Positions 1 through 7,231 of a DNA stretch of 64,000 nucleotides are shown here, one piece after another. The stretch's first letter is position 1; each line of letters begins with the position of its first letter. The position numbers were made by a program, and so were the translations under genes. The stretch is taken from positions 248,001 to 312,000 of the forward strand of contig JAKFEE010000021.1 in assembly GCA_036675815.1 (NCBI GenBank). Direction: 5' to 3'. The notes under the pieces are model-generated. The model saw only the letters and a list, made by a program, of their open reading frames with translations, did no database searches and had not been told where the DNA came from. Origin of the DNA: JAKFEE01 sp036675815. Its GTDB lineage: Bacteria > Pseudomonadota > Alphaproteobacteria > Rhodospirillales > Magnetospirillaceae.

Positions 1-759
1 GCCTGCTCCGACACCAACGAGGAGGTCTATGTCGAGCGCCCGGTCGAGGAATTGTACAACAAGGGTGTCGACGCGCTGGAAGGCGAACAGTGGAAGACGG
101 CGGCCGCCGCCTTCGACGAGGTCGAGCGGCAGCATCCCTACTCGATGTGGGCGACCAAGGCGCAGTTGATGGGCGCCTATGCCCTTTACGAGTCCAACAA
201 GTACGACGACGCCATCAACGCGCTCGATCGTTTCATCCAACTCCATCCGTCGAACCGGGATGCGCCTTACGCCTATTACCTGAAGGCGCTGAGCTATTAC
301 GAGCAGATCAGCGACGTGTCGCGCGATCAGGCCATGACCGAAAATGCGTTGAAGGGCCTGCAGGAGGTCGTGGCGCGCTTCCCCGACAGCGCCTATGCCC
401 GCGACGCGCGCCTCAAGATCGACCTGACGCATGATCACCTCGCCGGCAAGGAAATGACCATCGGCCGCTGGTATCTGCGGCAAAAACAGTATCTGGCGGC
501 AATCAACCGCTTCAAGAGCGTCGTCGACCATTATCAGACCACCACGCACGTCCCCGAGGCCCTGCACCGCATGGTCGAGGCCTACATGGCCCTGGGCCTG
601 ACGGGCGAGGCGGAGCGGACGGCGGCGGTCTTGGGGCACAACTTCCCCGGCAGCCAATGGTACATCGACAGCTACACCCTGGTCGGCGGCCCGGGAGCAG
701 AGACGTTCAAGCCGGACCAGGAAGAGGAAAAGAGCGGCTGGCTGGACTGGTTCTGGTGA
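1..759 (+). CDS. bamD: Outer membrane assembly lipoprotein BamD (ComL), 5' end cut by window edge
   Basis: Lipoprotein of the BAM complex that inserts beta-barrel proteins into the outer membrane from the periplasmic side. The frame is open from base 1 and its second codon is TGC in an Ala-Cys-Ser context, which looks like the lipobox cysteine. The mature protein (about 250 residues) is therefore complete and only the signal peptide lies outside. The body is a run of TPR-like helices, starting near YNKGVDALEGEQWKTAAAAF and continuing with a repeat around ALYESNKYDDAINALDRFIQ, as in BamD. The apparent TTG start at 52 is internal. recN follows 16 nt downstream on the same strand, the usual alphaproteobacterial order. 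Confidence 0.93.
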   Translation, partial: ACSDTNEEVYVERPVEELYNKGVDALEGEQWKTAAAAFDEVERQHPYSMWATKAQLMGAYALYESNKYDDAINALDRFIQLHPSNRDAPYAYYLKALSYYEQISDVSRDQAMTENALKGLQEVVARFPDSAYARDARLKIDLTHDHLAGKEMTIGRWYLRQKQYLAAINRFKSVVDHYQTTTHVPEALHRMVEAYMALGLTGEAERTAAVLGHNFPGSQWYIDSYTLVGGPGAETFKPDQEEEKSGWLDWFW

Positions 760-775
760 CAACCGGATTGCCGGC

Positions 776-2440
776 ATGCTGCTGACGCTGTCGATTCGCG
801 ACGTCGTCCTCATCGATCGGCTTGATCTCACCTGCGCGCCCGGCTTGGGCGTGCTGACCGGCGAAACCGGTGCCGGCAAGTCGATCCTGCTGGATTCCCT
901 CGGGCTGGCGCTGGGCACCCGCGCCGAAAGCGGACTGGTCCGCGCCGGTGCCACGCAACTCGTCGTCACCGCCGAATTCGACGTTCCCCAGACCCACCCC
1001 ATCCGCGTTCTACTGGCCGAAAGCGACATCGTGGTCGGCGACGAACCGCTGATGCTGCGGCGCATCGTCTCGGCCGACGGCCGCTCGCGCGCCGCGGTCA
1101 ACGACCAGCCGGTCAGCATCGGCCTGCTGCGGCGCCTGGGCGCGCTGCTGGTTGAGGTCCATGGCCAGTTCGAGAGCCACGGGCTGCTTGATCCCGCCAC
1201 CCATCGCGCCGTGCTCGACGCCTTCGCCGACCTGACGGCATCGGCCGAGGCGGTCGGTGCGCGCTGGCGCGATTGGCGCGCCGCCTCGGTGCGCCGAAGC
1301 GCGGCGGAAGCCGCACTGGCCAAGGCGCGCGAAGACGAGGATCTGTTGCGCCATGCCGTGGACGAACTGGCGGCGCTCCAGCCGCGGGTCGGCGAAGAGA
1401 CCGAACTGGCCGAGCATCGCGCGATGATGCAGCACGGGGAAAAGCTGCTGGACGCGCTGAACGCCGCCCAGGCGGCGCTGGCCGCCGGGGGCGGCGTCGA
1501 GAAGGCGCTGCAGGGCGCCTTGCGCCAACTGCAGCGGGTCGCCGACAAGGCCGAAGGCCGTCTCGACGTGCTGATTGCCGCCCTCGATCGCGCCGCCGTC
1601 GAAACCGCCGAGGCGGTCGGCTTGCTGGAAAAGGCCAGCGGCGACATCGACCTCGACCCCCATCACCTGGAGAAGATCGAGGAACGCCTGTTTGCGCTTC
1701 GCGCGGCGGCGCGCAAACATGGCGTCACCGTGGACGAGCTCGAAGCGCTGCGCCGGCGTCTCGACGAGCAGCTGGCGGCGCTGGATTCGGGCAACGATGC
1801 CATTGCCGGCCTGGCCGCCGCCGAGCGCGGTGCCCGCGCCGCCTACATCGAGGCCGCACGCGCCCTGTCACAGGCACGGAGTGCCGCGGCGGCGCGCCTG
1901 GACAAGGCGGTGAGCACGGAACTGCCGCCGCTGAAGCTGGACAAGGCGCTGTTCCGCACCCGCGTCTCGCCGCTGGACGAGGCAGGATGGTCGGACAGCG
2001 GCGTCGACGACGTCGCCTTCGAGGTGGCGACCAATCCCGGCGTGCCGCCGGGGCCGCTGGGCAAGATCGCCTCGGGCGGCGAGCTGGCGCGCTTCATGCT
2101 GGCGCTGAAGGTGGTGCTGGCCAAGGTGAGCCCGGTGCCGACCATCGTCTTCGACGAGGTCGATTCCGGCATCGGCGGCGCCGTCGCCGCCGCCGTCGGC
2201 GAACGCCTGGCCAAGCTGGCGGGCAGTCTGCAGATCCTGGTCGTCACCCACTCACCCCAAGTCGCGGCCAAGGGCCACCATCATTGGCGAGTGTCGAAGA
2301 TCGCGCAGGCGGACGGGATGGTCACCAGGGTCGAACCCTTGGCCGCCGAGGCGCGCCGCGAGGAAATCGCCCGCATGCTGGCCGGCGCCAAGGTCACCGA
2401 CCAGGCCCGCGCCGCGGCGGAGAGCTTGATGGGCGCCTGA
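776..2440 (+). CDS. recN: DNA repair protein RecN
   Basis: SMC-like ATPase of recombinational double-strand break repair, acting on DNA in the cytoplasm. 554 residues, normal for RecN. The N-terminus starts directly with the ATPase fold; the Walker A box GETGAGKS is at residues 29-36. A long helical, Ala/Glu/Leu-rich coiled-coil middle follows (about 155-365). The C-terminal half ATPase holds the signature-like SGGELARFMLALK, the Walker B region IVFDEVDSGIGG and the H-loop VVTHSPQVAA. ATG start 16 nt after bamD, so probably co-transcribed. The usual downstream neighbour ligA is present but is separated by two toxin-antitoxin loci. Confidence 0.96.
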   Translation: MLLTLSIRDVVLIDRLDLTCAPGLGVLTGETGAGKSILLDSLGLALGTRAESGLVRAGATQLVVTAEFDVPQTHPIRVLLAESDIVVGDEPLMLRRIVSADGRSRAAVNDQPVSIGLLRRLGALLVEVHGQFESHGLLDPATHRAVLDAFADLTASAEAVGARWRDWRAASVRRSAAEAALAKAREDEDLLRHAVDELAALQPRVGEETELAEHRAMMQHGEKLLDALNAAQAALAAGGGVEKALQGALRQLQRVADKAEGRLDVLIAALDRAAVETAEAVGLLEKASGDIDLDPHHLEKIEERLFALRAAARKHGVTVDELEALRRRLDEQLAALDSGNDAIAGLAAAERGARAAYIEAARALSQARSAAAARLDKAVSTELPPLKLDKALFRTRVSPLDEAGWSDSGVDDVAFEVATNPGVPPGPLGKIASGGELARFMLALKVVLAKVSPVPTIVFDEVDSGIGGAVAAAVGERLAKLAGSLQILVVTHSPQVAAKGHHHWRVSKIAQADGMVTRVEPLAAEARREEIARMLAGAKVTDQARAAAESLMGA

Positions 2441-2454
2441 GGCGCGCGTATATT
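2426..2454 (+). promoter_or_regulatory. Candidate sigma-70 promoter of mazEF
   Basis: A -35 TTGATG (2426-2431), a 17-nt spacer and a -10 TATATT (2449-2454) predict a start near 2461, 16 nt before the GTG of mazE. The -35 lies inside the end of recN, so the toxin-antitoxin pair could be transcribed separately from the recN operon. Sequence match only. Confidence 0.5.
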
Positions 2455-2476
2455 CCTAGTAGACACGGAGGATGGA

Positions 2477-2716
2477 GTGCGAACCCAGGTTGCCAAGTGG
2501 GGCAACAGCCTCGCCGTCCGACTGCCTCGAAACGTCTCCCAGGCGGCTGGGCTGGTGGAGGGCAGCGCCATCGAGATTGCCGTCGATGACGGGGTCGTCG
2601 TCATCCGTGCCGCACGGCCGAAATACACGCTGACGGATTTGATCAAAGGCATCACGCCGGAGAATCTTCACGAAGAAATCCTGGACGACGCTCCCAGGGG
2701 CGAAGAGCGTATCTGA
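2477..2716 (+). CDS. mazE: MazE-type antitoxin (AbrB/SpoVT fold)
   Basis: Small antitoxin of 79 residues that should bind the downstream MazF-like toxin and the operon's own promoter. The N-terminal swapped-hairpin DNA-binding motif is clear: WGNSLAVRLP followed by GSAIEIAVDDGVVVI. The acidic C-terminus (LHEEILDDAPRGEE) is the part that wraps the toxin in this family. GTG start at 2477 is preceded by a good GGAGG-like site (CGGAGGA) 5-8 nt upstream; an ATG at 2472 is in the wrong frame. Its TGA overlaps the toxin ATG (TGATG), so the two are translationally coupled. Confidence 0.88.
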   Translation: MRTQVAKWGNSLAVRLPRNVSQAAGLVEGSAIEIAVDDGVVVIRAARPKYTLTDLIKGITPENLHEEILDDAPRGEERI

Positions 2717-3054
2717 TGGGCGCGCCCAATCGTGGCGACCTGGTGTGGCTCGATTTCGATCCTCAGGCCGGCCGGGAGCAAGCTGGGCGCCGCCCGGCGC
2801 TCGTCCTGTCGCCGCGCCTTTATCATCAAAGCAGCAATCTCATTGTCGTCTGTCCGATCACGAGCCGGGCTCGAGGCTACAGTTTTGAGGTACCGCTACC
2901 CGAAGGGTTGCCGGTGGCTGGCGTTGTCTTGGCGGATCAACTTCGCTCGCTTGATCGTCACGTCCGGCGCATCGAGCCGATCGGCAAAGTGCCCAGGGAG
3001 GTCGTCGAAGACGTGCTCGCGAAAGTCGTCGTATTGCTGACACAGGATTCCTGA
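2716..3054 (+). CDS. mazF: MazF/PemK-type mRNA interferase toxin
   Basis: Sequence-specific endoribonuclease toxin of 112 residues. It shows the family's landmarks: N-terminal RGDLVWLDFDPQAGREQAGRRPALVLS, then LIVVCPITSR, and VVLADQLRSLD carrying the conserved Asp-Gln before the last helix. No truncation or frameshift is seen, so this toxin is probably active. Start is the ATG overlapping the mazE stop codon. Together with vapBC it sits between recN and ligA, genes that are otherwise neighbours in related genomes, so the pair is probably an insertion. Confidence 0.9.
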   Translation: MGAPNRGDLVWLDFDPQAGREQAGRRPALVLSPRLYHQSSNLIVVCPITSRARGYSFEVPLPEGLPVAGVVLADQLRSLDRHVRRIEPIGKVPREVVEDVLAKVVVLLTQDS

Positions 3055-3113
3055 GCATCTCACCTGCCGCTGAGACGGTGGCAGCCCCCAACCTTACACA
3101 TTCCCCAAGGACG

Positions 3114-3317
3114 ATGCGGACGAACATCGACATCGACGACAGGCTCCTTTCCGCAGCCATGGCGGCGACCGGACTTACCACCAAGAAGGCAACCGTGGAG
3201 GAGGCCCTGCGGACGCTCGTGCGCATGAAGGAACGAGAGGCGATCCTGACGCTCGCAGGCAAGGTTTCCTGGCGTGGCGACCTGGGGGAAACTCGCAAGG
3301 GACGCGGCGCCGAATGA
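3114..3317 (+). CDS. vapB: VapB-type antitoxin
   Basis: Antitoxin of 67 residues partnering a PIN-domain toxin. It has the family's start MRTNIDIDDRLL followed by a short ribbon-helix-helix-like segment (TGLTTKKATVEEALRTLV) and a toxin-binding tail with KVSWRGDL. The chosen ATG at 3114 has AAGGA 3 nt upstream and matches family N-termini; an upstream in-frame start at 3078 would add 12 residues with no family support. The last codons overlap the toxin start by 4 nt (ATGA). The partner toxin is frameshifted, leaving this as an orphaned antitoxin. Confidence 0.85.
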   Translation: MRTNIDIDDRLLSAAMAATGLTTKKATVEEALRTLVRMKEREAILTLAGKVSWRGDLGETRKGRGAE

Positions 3318-3699
3318 TCGCGGTCGACAGCTCCGTCTGGATCGACCACCTCAACGACGTCACGACCGAACAGGTCCGCTCGCTCCGGCTGCTGGTCGGA
3401 CGCGTGCCGATCCTCGTCGGCGACCTGGTGCTTTGTGAGTACTCCAGGGCCTGCGTGACGATGGCGAGGCGGGGCGGGAGAAGGCATTGCGCCGCTTTGA
3501 GGTTCGCAGCATGGTGACGCCGGATGTCGCGGCAAAGGCCGCAGCCAATTGCCGGCGGTTACGCGAAGCGGGCATATCGGTGAGGCGTACGATCGACTTG
3601 CTCATTGGAACCTTCTGCATCGAAAACGACCACGTCCTCCTGCATTCCGACCGCGACTTTGATCCCATGCACCAGCATCTTGGCCTGCGGGTCCTATGA
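3314..3699 (+). pseudogene. vapC: vapC PIN-domain toxin broken by a one-base frameshift
   Basis: PIN-domain ribonuclease toxin split over two frames. The first part (from 3314) reads MIAVDSSVWIDHL and runs to GDLVLCE at 3439; beyond this the frame turns to nonsense. The second part, one frame back, gives VLQGLRDDGEAG, EKALRRFEVRS, then RRTIDLLIGTF and HSDRDFDPM up to the TGA at 3697. Adding one base between 3439 and 3440 (GAG-TAC becoming GAG-gTA-C) restores an uninterrupted protein of about 128 residues with all four PIN acidic residues (VDSS, LCE, TIDLL, DRDFD). The lesion is either a recent inactivating deletion or a sequencing error. ligA begins 1 nt after the stop. Confidence 0.88.
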
Positions 3700-3700
3700 C

Positions 3701-5806
3701 ATGAGCGCCACTACCATCCCCGTGGAAGCCCTATCCGAAGGGCAAGCCACCGCCGAGTTGGCGCGCCTGGCCGCCGAAATCGCGGACCACGACCGGCTCT
3801 ATTACCAGCAGGACGCGCCGCGCATCTCGGATGCCGACTACGATGCGCTGCGCCAGCGCAACGCCGCCATCGAGGCGCGCTTTCCGGCGCTGATCCGCAC
3901 CGACAGCCCAAGTTTCCGCGTGGGCGCGGCGCCGGCCGCCGCCTTCGCCAAGGTGCGCCACGTCAAGCCGATGCTGTCGCTGGAAAACGCCTTCGACGAC
4001 GAGGATGTGCGCGCCTTCTTCGCCGGGGTGCGCAACTTCATCAAGGAGTTGAAGGACGATCCGACGCGCCCTATCGCCGTCGTCGCCGAGCCGAAGATCG
4101 ACGGCCTGTCGATCAACCTGCGCTACGAGAACGGCGTGTTCGTCCAGGGTGCGACCCGTGGCGACGGCACCGTCGGCGAGGACGTCACCGCCAATCTGCG
4201 CACGCTCAACGACCTGCCGCGGCGCTTGAAGGGCGAGGCTCCGGCGCTGATCGAGGTGCGCGGCGAGGTCTACATGATCCGCGACGACTTCCTGCGCATG
4301 AACGAGCAGCGCGCCGCCGCCGGCGAGCAGACCTTCGCCAATCCGCGCAACGCTGCCGCCGGCTCGCTGCGGCAGCTGGACCCGCGCATCACCGCCGGCC
4401 GCCCCTTGCGCCTGTTCGCCTATGCGATGGGGGAATGCAGCGAAGCCGTCGCCGACAGCCACGGCACCTTTCTCGAGCGGCTGTCGGCCTGGGGCTTCCA
4501 CGTCAATCCCAAGGCGCGGCGCTGCGCCAGCGTCGACGAGGCGCTGGCCTTCTATCACCAGATCGCCGCCGAGCGGGCGCAACTGCCCTATGACATCGAC
4601 GGCGTCGTCTACAAGGTCGAGCGCTTCGACTGGCAGGAGCGCTTGGGCATGGTCAGCCGCGCCCCACGCTGGGCGGTGGCGCACAAATTCCCGGCCGAGC
4701 AGGCGTGCACGGTACTGAAGGACATCATCATCCAGGTCGGCCGCACCGGGGCGCTGACGCCGGTGGCGCTGCTGGAGCCGATCACCGTCGGCGGCGTCGT
4801 CGTCGGCCGCGCCACCCTGCACAACGAGGACGAGATCCAGCGCAAGGACGTGCGCATCGGCGACACCGTCATCGTCCAGCGCGCCGGCGACGTCATTCCG
4901 CAGATCGTCGGCGTGATGGCGGACAAGCGACCGGCCGCGGCGCAGCCCTTCGCCTTCCCCACCCTGTGCCCGCAATGCGGCAGCCACGCCGAGCGCCCGG
5001 AAGGCGAAGCGGTGCGTCGCTGCACCGGCGGCCTCACCTGCCCGGCCCAGGCCATCGAGCGCCTGCGCCACTTCGCCTCGCGCAACGCCTTCGACATCGA
5101 GGGCCTTGGCGAGAAGAACGTCGAATTCCTGTGGCGCGAGGGCTTCGTCCGCTCGCCGGCCGACATCTTCCGGCTGCGCGCCGAGAACGCCCGCCGCCTG
5201 CAGCGCCTGGAGAACTACGAGGGCTGGGGCGCGGTGTCGGTGCGCAAGTTGTTCGAGGCCATCGACCGGCGCCGCCGCATCGCGCTCGACCGCTTCATCT
5301 ACGCCTTGGGCATCCGCCAGGTCGGCGAGGCCACGGCCAAGCTGCTGGCCCGCAATTACGGCAGCCTGTCCGCCTGGCGCACGGCGATGATGGAGGCCCA
5401 GGACCGCGATTCCGAGGCCTACCGTCACCTGGCGAGCATCGAGAGCATCGGCGCCAAGGTGGCCAAGGACATCCTGGATTTCTTCGCCGAGGGACACAAC
5501 CGCCAGGCCCTCGACGACCTGGAACGGGAACTCGAGGCGATCGAGGCTTACGAGCGGCCGACAGGCGGAACCCAGTCGCCGGTGGCCGGCAAGACGGTGG
5601 TGTTCACCGGCAGCCTGGACACCTTGACGCGCTCGGAGGCCAAGGCGCGGGCCGAAGCCCTGGGCGCCAAGGTCGCAGGATCGGTGTCGCGCAAGACGGA
5701 CTACGTGGTCATTGGCGCCGATGCCGGCTCGAAGGCCAAGGACGCCGAAAAGCTGGGCGTCGCAACGCTGACCGAGCAGGAATGGCTGGCGCTGATTTGC
5801 GGTTGA
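3701..5806 (+). CDS. ligA: NAD-dependent DNA ligase LigA
   Basis: Seals nicks during replication and repair with NAD+ as cofactor. 701 residues from the ATG at 3701, the family's normal length. In order: the Ia domain with YYQQDAPRISDADYD, the adenylation domain with nucleophile Lys132 in EPKIDGL, the OB fold, a four-cysteine zinc finger (LCPQCGSH...CTGGLTCP), helix-hairpin-helix repeats, and a C-terminal BRCT domain (KTVVFTGSLDTLTRSEAK). The frame can be read from 3605, but that upstream part is vapC in another frame. Usually follows recN directly; here the toxin-antitoxin loci intervene. Confidence 0.97.
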   Translation: MSATTIPVEALSEGQATAELARLAAEIADHDRLYYQQDAPRISDADYDALRQRNAAIEARFPALIRTDSPSFRVGAAPAAAFAKVRHVKPMLSLENAFDDEDVRAFFAGVRNFIKELKDDPTRPIAVVAEPKIDGLSINLRYENGVFVQGATRGDGTVGEDVTANLRTLNDLPRRLKGEAPALIEVRGEVYMIRDDFLRMNEQRAAAGEQTFANPRNAAAGSLRQLDPRITAGRPLRLFAYAMGECSEAVADSHGTFLERLSAWGFHVNPKARRCASVDEALAFYHQIAAERAQLPYDIDGVVYKVERFDWQERLGMVSRAPRWAVAHKFPAEQACTVLKDIIIQVGRTGALTPVALLEPITVGGVVVGRATLHNEDEIQRKDVRIGDTVIVQRAGDVIPQIVGVMADKRPAAAQPFAFPTLCPQCGSHAERPEGEAVRRCTGGLTCPAQAIERLRHFASRNAFDIEGLGEKNVEFLWREGFVRSPADIFRLRAENARRLQRLENYEGWGAVSVRKLFEAIDRRRRIALDRFIYALGIRQVGEATAKLLARNYGSLSAWRTAMMEAQDRDSEAYRHLASIESIGAKVAKDILDFFAEGHNRQALDDLERELEAIEAYERPTGGTQSPVAGKTVVFTGSLDTLTRSEAKARAEALGAKVAGSVSRKTDYVVIGADAGSKAKDAEKLGVATLTEQEWLALICG

Positions 5807-5854
5807 ACAGCCTCGTTGCGCAGTCGCGGGCGTCCGAATAGGCTAGGCGTCACA

Positions 5855-7231
5855 ATGACGGCCTCAACCAACCTGTTGGCGCGGATCGCGCGCCTGTTCA
5901 TGCGCCGACGCCAGCCGGCGGTGGCCGTGGTCGAGCAGGAAATGGCCAGGCCCCTGATCGTCGTTGTCGCCGCCCTGGCCGGAGATGTCGAAGGGCAGGC
6001 CGCCGCCGCCCTGCGCCAGACGCTGGAGGGGCGTAAAGGCCTGGTGGTCAGGCAAAGCACGATCGGCATAGCCGTCGAGGGGCCACCCGGCCCCGGCACC
6101 CTCGGCCTCACCATGATCAAGGCGCGGCAAGTGCTGGCCGACGAGGCCGCCGATCTGGTGATCTGGGGAACTGCCGGAAAGGCGACGAACCTGCATCTGA
6201 CGCCTCTCTCCGATGAGGATCAGCGCCCCAGCCTGCTGCAGATGGATCATCGCGTGGCGTTGAGCACGGCCTTCGACGGGCCGGCGGCCGACGTGCTGCA
6301 TGCAGCGATCCTGGCCGCCGTTGCGGCGCATGGCGAACAGCGACGCCTGATCTCCGAGGAGTTGCCCCGCGCCGCCGCCGCATGCGAAGCCGTCACCAGG
6401 CGATTCCCCGTAGCGTTTTCACCGCGCGCGCAGATGACGGCCCTCGCCACCTTCGGCCATGCCGCCATGGCCATGGCCGGCATCGAACCGGAAGCCGACT
6501 GGCCAAGACGCGCCGAGGCGGCCTTCGCCACGGCGCTCAAGCGCCTGCCGGCGCGCGATCTCGACCCGGTCGAAGAGGCGGCACTGCTGCGCCAGCGCGC
6601 CAGCGCGTTGTCGATGATCGCCGAACGGACCGGTGCCGAGGCGGATCACGAAGCGGCGATCGCCGCCACGCGTGACGTCCTCGATGCGCTGCCCAAGGCG
6701 CTGTTCCCGGCCGAATGGGCGGCGGAGCAGAACCGGCTGGGCCTCGCCCTCTACCGCTTCGACCTGAAGACGGGGCGCACCGATCTGCTGAAGGAGGCCA
6801 TCGGCTGCTTTCAGGCGGCGCTGCAAGAGGTGTCGCGCAGCGAGCAGCCGCGGCGTTGGGCCGACATCATGGAGACCCTGGCCCAGGCGCTGCAGGTGTA
6901 TGGCGACGCCACACACAACGTCGAGATCCTCGACAAGGCGGTCGCCGCCTGCCGCGCCGTGCTCGAGGCACGCACCCGCGACGGCAATCCGCTGGCCTGG
7001 GCGGCGACCATGAACACCCTGGGCTCGGCGCTGTTTCTGCGCGACAAGCACGCCGACGAGAGCGACAGCCTGGACGAGGCGGCGGATTGCTTGCGTCAGG
7101 CGGCCGAGGTGTATCGCAACCTCGGCCTCGGCCGGCAATCCGGTCTTGCCGAAAAGAACATGAGCCACGTCGAGCGTCTGGCCAAAAGCCGCCGGGAGCG
7201 CAAGGCACGCTTCGACTGGAACGAGGAATAG
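5855..7231 (+). CDS. TPR-like protein of unknown function
   Basis: 458 residues, not recognised as a named protein. The first ~150 residues form an alpha/beta-looking region (RPLIVVVAALAGDVEG, then DLVIWGTAGKATNLHL) of a type I cannot assign. The rest is helical with TPR-like repeats (LLKEAIGCFQAALQEV; ILDKAVAACRAVLEA; SLDEAADCLRQAAEVY), suggesting a scaffold for protein contacts. No signal peptide or membrane segment is visible, so it is probably cytoplasmic. ATG 5855 is chosen; the upstream in-frame start at 5816 has no support. TTGCGC (5816-5821), 17 nt, TAGGCT (5839-5844) could be its promoter. Its stop codon abuts the stop of the convergent aminopeptidase gene with no base between them. 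Confidence 0.6.
   Translation: MTASTNLLARIARLFMRRRQPAVAVVEQEMARPLIVVVAALAGDVEGQAAAALRQTLEGRKGLVVRQSTIGIAVEGPPGPGTLGLTMIKARQVLADEAADLVIWGTAGKATNLHLTPLSDEDQRPSLLQMDHRVALSTAFDGPAADVLHAAILAAVAAHGEQRRLISEELPRAAAACEAVTRRFPVAFSPRAQMTALATFGHAAMAMAGIEPEADWPRRAEAAFATALKRLPARDLDPVEEAALLRQRASALSMIAERTGAEADHEAAIAATRDVLDALPKALFPAEWAAEQNRLGLALYRFDLKTGRTDLLKEAIGCFQAALQEVSRSEQPRRWADIMETLAQALQVYGDATHNVEILDKAVAACRAVLEARTRDGNPLAWAATMNTLGSALFLRDKHADESDSLDEAADCLRQAAEVYRNLGLGRQSGLAEKNMSHVERLAKSRRERKARFDWNEE

Noticed and set aside
3731..5497. 588-residue open frame on the minus strand opposite ligA
   Set aside because: Shadow frame typical of GC-rich DNA; composition is Ala/Arg/Asp/Val-rich without motifs, and ligA is unmistakable on the other strand.
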